A stretch of DNA of 64,000 nt from Mesorhizobium sp. WSM2240 (lineage in GTDB: Bacteria; Pseudomonadota; Alphaproteobacteria; Rhizobiales; Rhizobiaceae), in assembly GCF_040438645.1 (NCBI RefSeq), contig NZ_CP159253.1:5260501-5324500 (forward strand). Direction: 5' to 3'. Of the stretch, positions 26,533 to 35,007 are shown piece after piece. The notes beneath the pieces were generated by a model. It did not search any database and was not told the DNA's origin. It was given only the letters and a program-made list of their open reading frames with translations. Each line of letters starts with the position of its first letter. Within the stretch, counting starts at the first letter, position 1. The position numbers were made by a program, and so were the translations under genes.

Positions 26533-28239
26533 ATGTCAACTGCAAACCCCACTCGCGATGATTTCGCGAGCATGCTCGAAGAATCCTTTTCCGACGGCCA
26601 CTCCGGCGAAGGCCAGGTCGTCCGCGGCACCATCACCGCGATCGAAAAGGACATGGCCATCATCGATGTCGGCCTGAAGGTTGAAGGCCGCGTGCCGCTG
26701 AAGGAATTCGGCGCCAAGGCCAAGGACGGCCAGCTCAAGGTCGGCGACACGGTCGAGGTCTATGTCGAGCGCATCGAGAACGCGCTGGGCGAAGCCATGC
26801 TGTCGCGCGACAAGGCCCGCCGCGAAGAGAGCTGGGTCAAGCTCGAAGAGAAGTTCAACAAGGGTGAGCGCGTCGAAGGCGTTATCTTCAACCAGGTCAA
26901 GGGCGGCTTCACCGTCGATCTGGATGGGGCCGTGGCCTTCCTGCCGCGCAGCCAGGTCGATATCCGTCCGATCCGCGACGTTTCGCCCCTGATGCACAAC
27001 CCGCAGCCCTTCGAGATCCTGAAGATGGATCGCCGCCGCGGCAACATCGTCGTGTCGCGCCGCACCGTGCTTGAGGAAAGCCGCGCCGAACAGCGTTCGG
27101 AGATCGTGCAGAACCTCGAAGAGGGCCAGGTGGTCGAAGGCGTGGTCAAGAACATCACCGATTACGGTGCGTTCGTCGACCTCGGCGGCATCGATGGCCT
27201 GCTGCACGTCACCGACATGGCCTGGCGCCGCGTCAACCATCCGACCGAGATCCTCAACATCGGCCAGACGGTCAAGGTGCAGATCATCCGCATCAACCAG
27301 GAAACCCACCGCATCTCGCTCGGCATGAAGCAGCTCGAGAGCGATCCGTGGAGCGAGATCGGCACCAAGTTCCCGATCGGCAAGAAGATCACCGGCACCG
27401 TCACCAACATCACCGACTACGGCGCCTTCGTGGAGCTGGAGCCGGGCATTGAGGGCTTGATCCACGTCTCCGAAATGTCGTGGACGAAGAAGAACGTGCA
27501 TCCGGGCAAGATCCTCTCCACTTCGCAGGAAGTCGACGTGGTGGTGCTCGAGGTTGATCCGGCCAAGCGCCGCATCTCGCTCGGCCTCAAGCAGACGCTC
27601 GAGAATCCGTGGGAAGCTTTCGCCCGCAACCATCCGGTTGGCGCGATCGTCGAGGGCGAGGTCAAGAACAAGACCGAGTTCGGCCTGTTCATCGGCCTCG
27701 AAGGCGACGTGGACGGTATGGTCCACCTCTCCGACCTCGACTGGAACCGTCCGGGCGAGCAGGTCATCGAAGAGTACAATCGCGGCGACATCGTCAAGGC
27801 GCAGGTACTCGACGTCGACCAGGACAAGGAGCGCATCTCGCTCGGCATCAAGCAGCTTGCGCGTGATGCCGTCGGCGAAGCCTCCACCTCCGGCGACTTG
27901 CGCAAGAATGCGGTCGTCACCTGCGAGGTCACCGGCGTCAAGGACGGCGGGCTGGAAGTCCGGCTCGTCGACCACGGTATCGAAACCTTCATCAAGCGCA
28001 ACGATCTGTCGCGCGATCGCGACGAGCAGCGCCCCGAGCGCTTCACCGTCGGTCAGAAGGTCGACGCGCGCGTCATCGCCTGGGACAAGAAGACCCGGAA
28101 GATTCAGGTGTCGATCAAGGCGCTGGAAATCGCCGAGGAGAAGGAAGCGGTCGCCCAGTACGGCTCGACCGATTCCGGTGCTTCGCTCGGTGATATCCTC
28201 GGCGCGGCTCTGAAGCAGCGCGGCGGCAAGGACGAGTAA
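26533..28239 (+). CDS. rpsA: 30S ribosomal protein S1
   Basis: A 568-residue S1 protein with six consecutive S1 RNA-binding domains. Each of domains 3-6 has the F-G-A-F/V-x-L or similar strand (for example [19 protein letters not shown] and its repeat at [15 protein letters not shown]). It binds mRNA leaders on the small subunit. AGGAG precedes the ATG by 7 bases. The 201-base leader between cmk and rpsA presumably holds its own strong promoter. An intrinsic terminator follows. Confidence 0.98.
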   Translation: MSTANPTRDDFASMLEESFSDGHSGEGQVVRGTITAIEKDMAIIDVGLKVEGRVPLKEFGAKAKDGQLKVGDTVEVYVERIENALGEAMLSRDKARREESWVKLEEKFNKGERVEGVIFNQVKGGFTVDLDGAVAFLPRSQVDIRPIRDVSPLMHNPQPFEILKMDRRRGNIVVSRRTVLEESRAEQRSEIVQNLEEGQVVEGVVKNITDYGAFVDLGGIDGLLHVTDMAWRRVNHPTEILNIGQTVKVQIIRINQETHRISLGMKQLESDPWSEIGTKFPIGKKITGTVTNITDYGAFVELEPGIEGLIHVSEMSWTKKNVHPGKILSTSQEVDVVVLEVDPAKRRISLGLKQTLENPWEAFARNHPVGAIVEGEVKNKTEFGLFIGLEGDVDGMVHLSDLDWNRPGEQVIEEYNRGDIVKAQVLDVDQDKERISLGIKQLARDAVGEASTSGDLRKNAVVTCEVTGVKDGGLEVRLVDHGIETFIKRNDLSRDRDEQRPERFTVGQKVDARVIAWDKKTRKIQVSIKALEIAEEKEAVAQYGSTDSGASLGDILGAALKQRGGKDE

Positions 28240-28266
28240 TCGTCCTTACCAACGGTTGAGAAAAAG

Positions 28267-28295
28267 CCCCGCCGGAGTGATCCGGCGGGGTTTTT
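28267..28295 (+). terminator. Intrinsic terminator of rpsA
   Basis: Ten-base perfect stem CCCCGCCGGA / TCCGGCGGGG, loop GTGA, followed by TTTTTGTTT. It is 27 bases downstream of the rpsA stop. Confidence 0.95.
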
Positions 28296-28389
28296 GTTTA
28301 GTGATATCCTGGAGGCTTCGCCGCTGTGCGTTTACCGGTACCGGAACGCCGGGCAGACGGAGCTTGCCTTCCCGGTTCCGCCCCGAAAT

Positions 28390-29973
28390 TCAGGCGACGT
28401 GAATTTCGATCAGATAGGTTTTGCCCGAGGCCCGCTTGAGCGCGGCCGGCAGGTCGGAAATCTCATCCAGCCGCTCGGCCGAAACGCCATACGCGTCGGC
28501 GAGCCGACAAAAATCCGGCGGCGCGGGCGAGACGCCGACGGGTTCGACCCCGACTTCGCGCATCGAAGTTTCGATCTCGCGGTAGCCGCGATTGTTCCAG
28601 ACCACGAAAATGACCGGCGTTCCGGCATCCAGCGCGGCGCCGAGTTCCGGCAGCGTGAACTGGAAGCCGCCATCGCCGGTTAGGCAGACAACTGGAGCAC
28701 TCGGATCGGCGAGCGCCGCTCCAATCGCCGCCGGGGGCCCGTAGCCCAGCGCGCCGAAGCCGGTGGCGGCATTGAACCAGCCGCTCGGCCTGTCGTGATC
28801 GTAATAAAGATTGGCGGCATAGACGGGCTGCGTCGAATCCCCGACGATGACCGATCCAGGCAACGTATCGCGGATCATCTCGACCACTGAGACCTGCTCG
28901 CGCATAGCCCGGCCGATCTCGGCGAGGGCGGCGCCTCGCGCCTTCTCGGCCCGTGCGGCGCCACCGGATCGGGTTCTGCCGGCGGTTTCTGCGGAGCCGA
29001 TGGCAGCTTCAAGCGCGTCAAGCGCGACCGCGCAATCGGCCTGGATACCGACGGTTGCGGGATGACGCCTGAGTTGATCTGCCCCGAGGTCGATCCGAAC
29101 CAGGCGTGCCGGCAGCACAAATCCGCCATCGGCGTACATATCGTAATCGGTAGGGCCGAATTCCGTGCCGGCGGCGATGACGAAATCCGATTCCGCCATC
29201 AGCGCGCGAACGGCCTGCAGGCTCGGACTGGCGTGGACTCCGAGTGGATGGCGGTGGAGCAGCCCACGCGCGTTGGCGGTGGTGATCACGGGCGCGTCGA
29301 GACGTTCGGCCAGTCTCGCCAGCTCGGCTCCGGCACGCTTTGCTCCGCCGCCGGCAAGGATTAACGGGTTTTCGGCGGAAAACGCCAGCCTTGCCGATTC
29401 AGAAATTGCGGCTTTGTCGGGCGCTGGGGGCACAACGTTGCCCAGAAGCATCGCCAGTTCGCCGGCGGGCTTGCCCATGACATCGGTCGGTATCTCGATA
29501 TGCACTGGTCCGGGCCGCTGAGTCGCGAAAATGGTGAAGGCCCGCGCCAGCACCGCAGGCAGCTCGGGTGCCTGCTCGACCCGGTGAGAGAACAGCGCGA
29601 CCTTCTCCATCATGCCGCGCTGGTCGGGCAACTCGTGCAGGTAGCCGAGCCCCTTGCCGAGCGTGCCCGTCGCGTTGACCCCGGATATGACCAGCATCGG
29701 GACTGAATCGGCACGCGCCTGGCCCATGGCGGTGATGGTGTTGGTCAGGCCCGGTCCGGTAATGACGAAGGCGACGCCTGGCTTCCCCGAGACCCTCGCA
29801 TAGCCGTCGGCCATGAACCCCGCGCCCTGTTCGTGCCGCGGGGTGACGTGCCGCATCTTCGAGCCCGCGAGGCCACGATAGAGCTCGACCGTATGGACCC
29901 CCGGAATGCCGAACACGGTGTCGACGCCATGCGCCTCGAGCAGCGAGATCAACGCTTCGCCTACCGTTGTCAT
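28390..29973 (-). CDS. Thiamine-diphosphate decarboxylase, probable 5-guanidino-2-oxopentanoate (2-ketoarginine) decarboxylase
   Basis: A 527-residue ThDP enzyme of the acetolactate-synthase-like superfamily. The catalytic glutamate is E48 (R-H-E-Q-G-A-G-F-M-A-D-G-Y-A-R). The ThDP-Mg motif is G-D-G-G-F-Q-F-T through to V-W-N-N near the C-terminus. The closest functional label I recognise is AruI-type 2-ketoarginine decarboxylase of the arginine transaminase pathway, which gives 4-guanidinobutyraldehyde. That agrees with the amidinohydrolase and amino acid ABC importer beside it. The subgroup assignment is by resemblance, so other 2-oxo acids remain possible. Its ATG overlaps the stop of the TetR gene (ATGA). 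An N-terminal extension to 30276 is a shadow of that gene. Confidence 0.82.
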   Translation of the reverse strand: MTTVGEALISLLEAHGVDTVFGIPGVHTVELYRGLAGSKMRHVTPRHEQGAGFMADGYARVSGKPGVAFVITGPGLTNTITAMGQARADSVPMLVISGVNATGTLGKGLGYLHELPDQRGMMEKVALFSHRVEQAPELPAVLARAFTIFATQRPGPVHIEIPTDVMGKPAGELAMLLGNVVPPAPDKAAISESARLAFSAENPLILAGGGAKRAGAELARLAERLDAPVITTANARGLLHRHPLGVHASPSLQAVRALMAESDFVIAAGTEFGPTDYDMYADGGFVLPARLVRIDLGADQLRRHPATVGIQADCAVALDALEAAIGSAETAGRTRSGGAARAEKARGAALAEIGRAMREQVSVVEMIRDTLPGSVIVGDSTQPVYAANLYYDHDRPSGWFNAATGFGALGYGPPAAIGAALADPSAPVVCLTGDGGFQFTLPELGAALDAGTPVIFVVWNNRGYREIETSMREVGVEPVGVSPAPPDFCRLADAYGVSAERLDEISDLPAALKRASGKTYLIEIHVA

Positions 29974-30617
29974 ATCGCTCCTCCTCCACGCAAATCCAAT
30001 CCAAGAAGGGACTCGACCGTGGTGATTCCGATTTCGGCCAGTTCGCGGCTCTCGAACATGTCGCCGGCCAGGCAGCCCTCGATCCACAACCCGTCTATGA
30101 TGGCATTGATGGCGATGGCATGTCGCCGCAATTCGCCGGGGCCTGCATTCCTGCCTGCCGCTATCAACACCTCGGCCACAAGCGCCTCCACCTCGTCGCG
30201 AAAACCCAGATAACCCTCGCGATGGGCGATTGAGAGCGCCGGGTCGGAGACCGCACGGCCGATGAAACCCGCCCAAAGCGAGAAGACGCGCGCATCGACC
30301 ACCGGAGGCCCGAGATTGGCTCCGACAAAGGCTGCCAGCCTGCGTCTCGGACCTGCGCCTTCAAGACCGAGCGCTGCCTTCGCCTGCTCGGTCATGCGCC
30401 CGACAATGGTTGCATAAGCAGCCTGCAGCAGCTCTTCCTTGCCGGGGAAATAGTGGCGGATGAGGCCGCCTGTAACGCCGGCGCGCAACGCGATGGCGCG
30501 TACTGTCGCGCCCTGCAGCCCACGCTCGGCGACGCAATCGAGCGTCGCCTCGATCAGGTCCTGACGGCGACGCTCCTCGCCCTCACGGCGAAACTTGCGT
30601 CGGCCGGGAGCGGTCAT
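29970..30617 (-). CDS. TetR family regulator, BetI-like
   Basis: A 215-residue repressor with a TetR helix-turn-helix (T-V-R-A-I-A-L-R-A-G-V-T-G-G-L-I-R-H-Y-F) at about residues 38-58, and a C-terminal part with H-A-I-A-I-N-A-I-I-D-G-L-W-I-E-G, typical of BetI-type proteins. It is sandwiched inside an operon: its ATG overlaps the amidinohydrolase stop and its stop overlaps the decarboxylase start, four bases each. The three proteins are therefore made in fixed ratio. It probably controls the divergent promoters at 31487-31698. The BetI resemblance does not imply choline as ligand; a guanidino compound is more likely from context. Confidence 0.87.
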   Translation of the reverse strand: MTAPGRRKFRREGEERRRQDLIEATLDCVAERGLQGATVRAIALRAGVTGGLIRHYFPGKEELLQAAYATIVGRMTEQAKAALGLEGAGPRRRLAAFVGANLGPPVVDARVFSLWAGFIGRAVSDPALSIAHREGYLGFRDEVEALVAEVLIAAGRNAGPGELRRHAIAINAIIDGLWIEGCLAGDMFESRELAEIGITTVESLLGLDLRGGGAI

Positions 30618-31486
30618 TGGCGCAGGATCGGGCGCGTCAGGCAGGTCGGTCCGCCTTCGCAGGCAATGCATAGCGCATCGGCCTCGAAGGTTTTCACCGT
30701 GCAGCCGGCGGCTTCCATGGCAGCCTTGGTCTTCGGATAGCCGGCCACGGCGATCACCTCGCGCGGGCTCGTCGGCAGCACATTGAGGCTGAGCCCGCTG
30801 GAAGCGAAGAACTCATCGGCGTCGCCGGCGACGAGCGTTATGCCGCGGTCCTTCAGCATCTGGTAGAAAGGCGCCGGCAGAAGGGGCGCATAGACCAGCG
30901 CCAGGTCATCGGCCAACGGACTGATCACGGACATCAGATGCAGGCAGGCCTCCTCGCCATGCCAGAGCGGCAGGTCGTAGCCGTAGACCTCGATACCGAG
31001 CGGGGTCAGCATATTGGCGAGCTGCTGGATACCGTGCTGGTTGGTACGGACGCCCCTGCCCACCGCCAGGGTACGCGCGTCGACCCAGACGCAGTCGCCG
31101 CCTTCGACCTGACCGGGCGCCGCGATGCGCCCGAGAATCGGAATGCCCAGGCGCCTGTAGGTCTGTTCATGAAGTGCCGGCTCGGAATTCCGTAACTGCT
31201 TACCCATGGAAAGGACGATCGCGCCATGGTCCGTCATCAGCGACGGGTCATGGGTGAAAACCGAATCCGCAAGGCCGTCCTCCCGGTCCTCGATCCATTC
31301 GATGCCAGCGCCCGAAGCAGCTACCAGTTCGGCGAGAGCGGCATGCTGGGTCGCGGCTCTCGCAGGGTCGAAACCCGGACCGTAATGCCAGGCCGTCCGG
31401 TCCGCTCTGCGCATCGCATTCTTCGCCGACCGCATCAATACGCGCCGGAGCGGCGCCGCCATGGACTGAGAGCCGTAAGCGTTCAC
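30614..31486 (-). CDS. Amidinotransferase-superfamily hydrolase (dimethylarginine dimethylaminohydrolase / arginine deiminase-like)
   Basis: A 290-residue alpha/beta propeller enzyme of the guanidino-modifying superfamily. The catalytic residues are all present: nucleophile C282 (G-G-P-T-C-L-T-R-P), H183 (C-L-H-L-M), E128/D131 (G-Q-V-E-G-G-D) and D80 (F-T-H-D-P). It should hydrolyse a guanidino group, e.g. methylarginine or arginine to citrulline plus amine or ammonia. I chose the GTG at 31486 because AGAGG lies 5 bases upstream; an ATG at 31462 is the alternative. It is first in the operon with the BetI-like regulator and the ThDP decarboxylase, and divergent from the ABC importer. Confidence 0.87.
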   Translation of the reverse strand: MNAYGSQSMAAPLRRVLMRSAKNAMRRADRTAWHYGPGFDPARAATQHAALAELVAASGAGIEWIEDREDGLADSVFTHDPSLMTDHGAIVLSMGKQLRNSEPALHEQTYRRLGIPILGRIAAPGQVEGGDCVWVDARTLAVGRGVRTNQHGIQQLANMLTPLGIEVYGYDLPLWHGEEACLHLMSVISPLADDLALVYAPLLPAPFYQMLKDRGITLVAGDADEFFASSGLSLNVLPTSPREVIAVAGYPKTKAAMEAAGCTVKTFEADALCIACEGGPTCLTRPILRQ

Positions 31487-31541
31487 GAAAGCCTCTTGGT
31501 CTGGAGAAACGAGGAATGGTTTTGCTGACAACCTATTTATA

Positions 31542-31566
31542 CACTTGCATAACAACGTCGCAAGTG
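31542..31566. promoter_or_regulatory. Inverted repeat in the divergent promoter of the guanidino cluster
   Basis: CACTTGC / GCAAGTG arms separated by 11 bases within the 212-base region between the amidinohydrolase and ABC ATPase genes. A TATTTATAC stretch adjoins it. It is a possible site for the BetI-like regulator. Confidence 0.35.
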
Positions 31567-31698
31567 CCGTAATGGGCGGGATTGACGGGTCCGCGCGATC
31601 GGGTCCATGCTGATCGGGGAAAGATGGTTGCGTGACGTAATGACGAGTAGCGGGGCAGGCATTCGGGGGATGGAAATGCATCCCGTAGAGGAGCGAGG

Positions 31699-32514
31699 AT
31701 GAGCGCCAGCGGCGCATCACTCGCAACAGCGACCCCAGCGTCAGACGGCGCGGCCGAGGCCATTCACGTCGAGAATCTGCACAAGAAGTTCGGCCAGCTG
31801 CATGTCCTGAAAGGCGTTTCGATGTCGGCGCGCGACGGCGAGGTCGTGGCGATCATCGGCGGCAGCGGCTCGGGCAAGTCGACGCTGCTGCGCTGCATCA
31901 ACTGCCTGGAGAACCCCACCAGCGGCCTCATCCGTGTCAATGGTGAGGAGATCCGGCTGAAACCGGACCATCACGGCGGTAGCGTACCGGCCGATCGCCG
32001 CCAGATAGAGCGCATCCGCTCCAGGCTCGGAATGGTTTTCCAGAGCTTCAACCTCTGGAGCCATATGACTCTGATCGAGAACGTCATCGAGGTGCCGGTG
32101 CATGTGCTCGGCGTCAAACGCGACGAGGCCATCGCCGGCGCGGAAAAGCTGCTGGAACGGGTGGGGCTCTCGGAAAAGCGCGACGTCTATCCGGCCTTCC
32201 TGTCGGGTGGGCAACAGCAGCGCGGCGCGATTGCGCGCGCGCTGGCGGTCCAGCCGCGCGTCATGCTTTTCGACGAGCCGACTTCTGCGCTCGACCCCGA
32301 ACTGGTCGGCGAGGTGCTGAAGGTGATCGCCGATCTGGCGCGCGAAGGCCGCACAATGGTGCTGGTGACACACGAGATGAAGTTCGCCCGCCAGGTCGCG
32401 AGCCATGTCATCTATCTCTATAACGGGCTGGTCGAGGAGGAAGGACCGCCGGAGCAGATTTTCGGCGATCCAAAGTCCGAAAAGCTGAAACAATTCATCC
32501 GCAACATCCACTGA
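31699..32514 (+). CDS. Polar amino acid ABC transporter ATP-binding protein
   Basis: A 271-residue ATPase of the HisP/OccP class. Walker A is G-G-S-G-S-G-K-S, the signature is L-S-G-G-Q-Q-Q-R, Walker B is V-M-L-F-D-E-P-T-S-A-L-D-P, and the H-loop is V-T-H-E-M. A family-typical insertion with D-R-R-Q-I-E-R-I-R-S-R-L-G-M-V-F-Q-S-F-N-L-W follows the first strands. It energises uptake of basic or polar amino acids. GAGGAGCGAGG precedes the ATG. It is first of the plus-strand operon with binding protein, two permeases and an Ldh2-family enzyme. Confidence 0.94.
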   Translation: MSASGASLATATPASDGAAEAIHVENLHKKFGQLHVLKGVSMSARDGEVVAIIGGSGSGKSTLLRCINCLENPTSGLIRVNGEEIRLKPDHHGGSVPADRRQIERIRSRLGMVFQSFNLWSHMTLIENVIEVPVHVLGVKRDEAIAGAEKLLERVGLSEKRDVYPAFLSGGQQQRGAIARALAVQPRVMLFDEPTSALDPELVGEVLKVIADLAREGRTMVLVTHEMKFARQVASHVIYLYNGLVEEEGPPEQIFGDPKSEKLKQFIRNIH

Positions 32515-32567
32515 TTGCGGGCGAATAGTGGGAACACGTCAATCAAAACAAAATGGGAGTGCGTTAC

Positions 32568-33347
32568 ATGAAAAACATACTGAAAACCGCCGCGCTGGCG
32601 TTGGCGCTGGGCATGGCCGGCCTCGCCGCCGCTGGCGCCGAACCGGTCAAGGTGGGCTTCTCGCCGGAAGCCTATCCGCCGTTCTATTCCGCCGACGCTT
32701 CCGGCAACTGGACCGGCTGGGAGGTGGAGATCGTCCAGGCGATCTGTGCCGAGGCCAAGTTCGAATGCGAGCTTACGCCGATCCCGTGGGACGGCCTCAT
32801 CCCGGCGCTGACGACGAAGAAGATCGACACGATCATGAACTCGATGTCGATCACCGAGGAACGCAAGAAAACAATCGACTTTTCGGACAAGTATTACAAC
32901 ACGCCGACAGCCGTGGTCGGCGCCAAGGGCGAGGAATTCGACGCTACGCCCGAGGGCCTAAAAGGCAAGATCATCGGCGTTCAGGTCTCGACCGTTCATG
33001 CCGCCTACGTGAAGAAGCATTTCACCGAGGCGGCTGAGGTCAAGGAATACCAGACCCAGGACGAGGCGAACCAGGATCTTGCGGCCGGGCGCATCGATGC
33101 GACCCAGGCCGATTCCATCGCGCTCGATGCCTTCCTTAAATCCGAGCAGGGCATGGCCTGCTGCGATCTCAAGGGTCATGTCGCGGACGATCTCGAAATC
33201 CTCGGGCCCGGGGTCGGCGCCGGCGTGCGCAAGGAGGACACGGAGTTGAAGGAAAAGATCAACGCCGCGATCAAGGCCATCCGTGAGAACGGCAAGTACG
33301 ACGAGATCACCAAGAAGTACTTCGACTTCGACATCTACGGTAGCTGA
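32568..33347 (+). CDS. Amino acid ABC transporter substrate-binding protein
   Basis: A 259-residue periplasmic protein (type 3 extracellular binding family) with a signal peptide K-N-I-L-K-T-A-A-L-A-L-A...A-A-G-A cleaved before E-P-V. The mature start V-K-V-G-F-S-P-E-A-Y-P-P-F and the I-P-W-D-G-L-I-P-A-L segment resemble lysine/arginine/ornithine and octopine/nopaline binders. The aspartate that contacts the basic side chain is not assigned here. The ATG at 32568 gives a normal signal peptide with GGGAG upstream; an ATG at 32553 is possible. Together with the neighbouring enzymes, a guanidino amino acid is the likely ligand (inference). Confidence 0.92.
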   Translation: MKNILKTAALALALGMAGLAAAGAEPVKVGFSPEAYPPFYSADASGNWTGWEVEIVQAICAEAKFECELTPIPWDGLIPALTTKKIDTIMNSMSITEERKKTIDFSDKYYNTPTAVVGAKGEEFDATPEGLKGKIIGVQVSTVHAAYVKKHFTEAAEVKEYQTQDEANQDLAAGRIDATQADSIALDAFLKSEQGMACCDLKGHVADDLEILGPGVGAGVRKEDTELKEKINAAIKAIRENGKYDEITKKYFDFDIYGS

Positions 33348-33360
33348 CCAGCTGTGAAGG

Positions 33361-33393
33361 GCGGCTGCGCGGATCAAAATCCGTCGCAGCCGC
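33361..33393 (+). other. Intercistronic stem-loop after the binding-protein gene
   Basis: GCGGCTGCGCGGAT pairs with ATCCGTCGCAGCCGC (one bulge) around the loop CAAA, 13 bases after the stop. No T-run follows. Probably an RNA stabiliser or attenuator that raises binding-protein output over the permeases. Confidence 0.6.
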
Positions 33394-33489
33394 GTCCACA
33401 AGGAAGCGGATTAACCCGCTCTAAAGTGCAGGACCGAGCCGATCGAAGCGTTTCTTCTTCCGCTGTCGCAGGCGAGCATTTTCGACCTT

Positions 33490-34194
33490 TTGGCGCTCGA
33501 GCCGCCGGGCTGGGGCGGCAACCTGTTGCGCGGCTTGATGAATTCCATAATCATCGCGCTCGGCGCGTTCGGCTTCGGCCTGGCCATCGGCACCGGCGGC
33601 GCCTATGGCAAGCTGTATGGCGGGCCGATCGTGCGCGATCTGTTGGAAGTCTACACCACTATCGTTCGCGCGGTGCCGGAACTGGTGCTGATCCTGCTTC
33701 TCTATTTCGCGGGAACCGACCTGATCAACCGCGTTCTGGAGGCCTTGGGATACGCACGCATCGATATTAACGGCCTTGTCGCCGGCATCTGGGTGCTGGC
33801 CTTCGTGCAGGGCGCTTACTCGACCGAGGTCATTCGCGGCGCAATCCTTGCCATCCCCCAGGGCCAGATCGAAGCCGCCCGCGCCTACGGCATGTCGCCT
33901 GGACTGCTCCTGCGCCGCATCACCGTGCCCGCAATGCTGCCCTTTGCCATACCCGGGCTCGCCAATCTCTGGCTGATCGCGACCAAGGATACGGCCTTGC
34001 TGGCCATCGTCGGCTTCAGCGAACTTACCCAGGAGACGAGGACGGCGGCCGGCCAGACCAAGGCCTATTTCACCTTCTTCATGGCTGCGGGGGTGCTCTA
34101 TCTCCTGCTGACGATGTTCTCCAACGTCATCATCGCGCAAATCGAGCGCTGGGCGCGGCGCGGCACGCCTCGGATCGCCGGGGGCGACCGATGA
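33490..34194 (+). CDS. Amino acid ABC transporter permease (HisQ/OccQ-like)
   Basis: About 234 residues, five predicted helices, with the EAA loop G-Q-I-E-A-A-R-A-Y-G-M-S-P-G-L-L-L-R-R-I. The start is unclear. TTG at 33490 is the only conventional start near the family N-terminus (A-L-E-P-P-G-W-G-G), yet homologues usually have several residues more. The frame stays open back to 33415 (reading S-I-F-D-L-L-A-L-E), so a CTG or ATT start around 33463-33478 is also possible. The end overlaps the next permease gene by four bases (ATGA). It forms the channel with that partner. Confidence 0.9.
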   Translation: MALEPPGWGGNLLRGLMNSIIIALGAFGFGLAIGTGGAYGKLYGGPIVRDLLEVYTTIVRAVPELVLILLLYFAGTDLINRVLEALGYARIDINGLVAGIWVLAFVQGAYSTEVIRGAILAIPQGQIEAARAYGMSPGLLLRRITVPAMLPFAIPGLANLWLIATKDTALLAIVGFSELTQETRTAAGQTKAYFTFFMAAGVLYLLLTMFSNVIIAQIERWARRGTPRIAGGDR

Positions 34195-35006
34195 GCGCAA
34201 ACACCGCAACCGGCCTCGTCGATGCAACGGCCCGGGCTTCGCTCTGGCTGCAGCCGCATCGCATCGTGCTGATCGCAGTGGCTCTGGCGCTGGTCGTATC
34301 CGCCGCTGTCTTCATGCGCTGGGACTGGATTCCGGCCTATTACAATCTGGCGCTCCAGGGCATCTGGCGGACGATCTGGCTTCTCGTGGTCACCGGCATA
34401 CTCGGCTTCGCGCTGGCGCTTCCGGTAGGCCTCGTGCAAGTGACGGGGCCACGTTGGCTCGCCTGGCCGGCCAACGCGTTCTGCACCGTGATCCGCGGGA
34501 CCCCGCTGCTGCTTCAGCTCTGGCTCCTCTACTTCGGGCTGGGCTCGCTGTTCCCGCAATTTCCCTGGGTCCGCGATTCGTTTCTCTGGCCCTATCTCAG
34601 GCAGGCATGGCCATATGCGGTGCTGGCGCTGACGCTCTCCGTCGGCGGCTATGTCGGCGAGGTCATGCGCGGCGCCTTTGCCGGCGTGCCGCGCGGCCAA
34701 CTGGAGGCGGCGCGCGCCTATGGCATGCGCCGGCTGACGATCTTCCGGCGCATATGGCTGCCGCAGGCGATCTACAGCGTGCTGCCGACGCTGGCCGGCG
34801 AGGTGGTGCTTCTGCTCAAGGCGACGCCGCTGGTGGCGACGATCACCGTTGTTGATATCTACGCCGTCGCCTCTCGGGTACGGCAGGACACTTTCATCGT
34901 CTATGAGCCGCTGCTGCTGCTCGCGCTGATCTATCTCTGCATAACAGGCATCATCGTCTTCGCCTTCCGCAAGCTCGAAGCGAAAATCCCCACGCGGCTT
35001 GGTTAG
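34191..35006 (+). CDS. Amino acid ABC transporter permease (HisM/OccM-like)
   Basis: A 271-residue membrane protein with an N-terminal extension of about 25 residues before the first helix. The EAA loop is G-Q-L-E-A-A-R-A-Y-G-M-R-R-L-T-I-F-R-R-I, and V-I-R-G-T-P-L-L-L-Q-L-W-L-L-Y-F-G is the classical amino acid permease motif. ATGA overlap couples it to the preceding permease. One base separates its stop from the Ldh2-family gene start. Confidence 0.94.
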   Translation: MSANTATGLVDATARASLWLQPHRIVLIAVALALVVSAAVFMRWDWIPAYYNLALQGIWRTIWLLVVTGILGFALALPVGLVQVTGPRWLAWPANAFCTVIRGTPLLLQLWLLYFGLGSLFPQFPWVRDSFLWPYLRQAWPYAVLALTLSVGGYVGEVMRGAFAGVPRGQLEAARAYGMRRLTIFRRIWLPQAIYSVLPTLAGEVVLLLKATPLVATITVVDIYAVASRVRQDTFIVYEPLLLLALIYLCITGIIVFAFRKLEAKIPTRLG

Positions 35007-35007
35007 C

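Noticed and set aside
33354..33770. 138-codon frame starting just after the amino acid binding-protein gene
   Set aside because: It overlaps the intercistronic hairpin and the out-of-frame permease gene and has no family resemblance.
30614..35006. Octopine/nopaline catabolism cluster
   Set aside because: The ABC proteins resemble Occ/Noc components, but no opine oxidase subunits or ornithine cyclodeaminase are present, and the enzymes fit guanidino hydrolysis and keto-acid decarboxylation instead.
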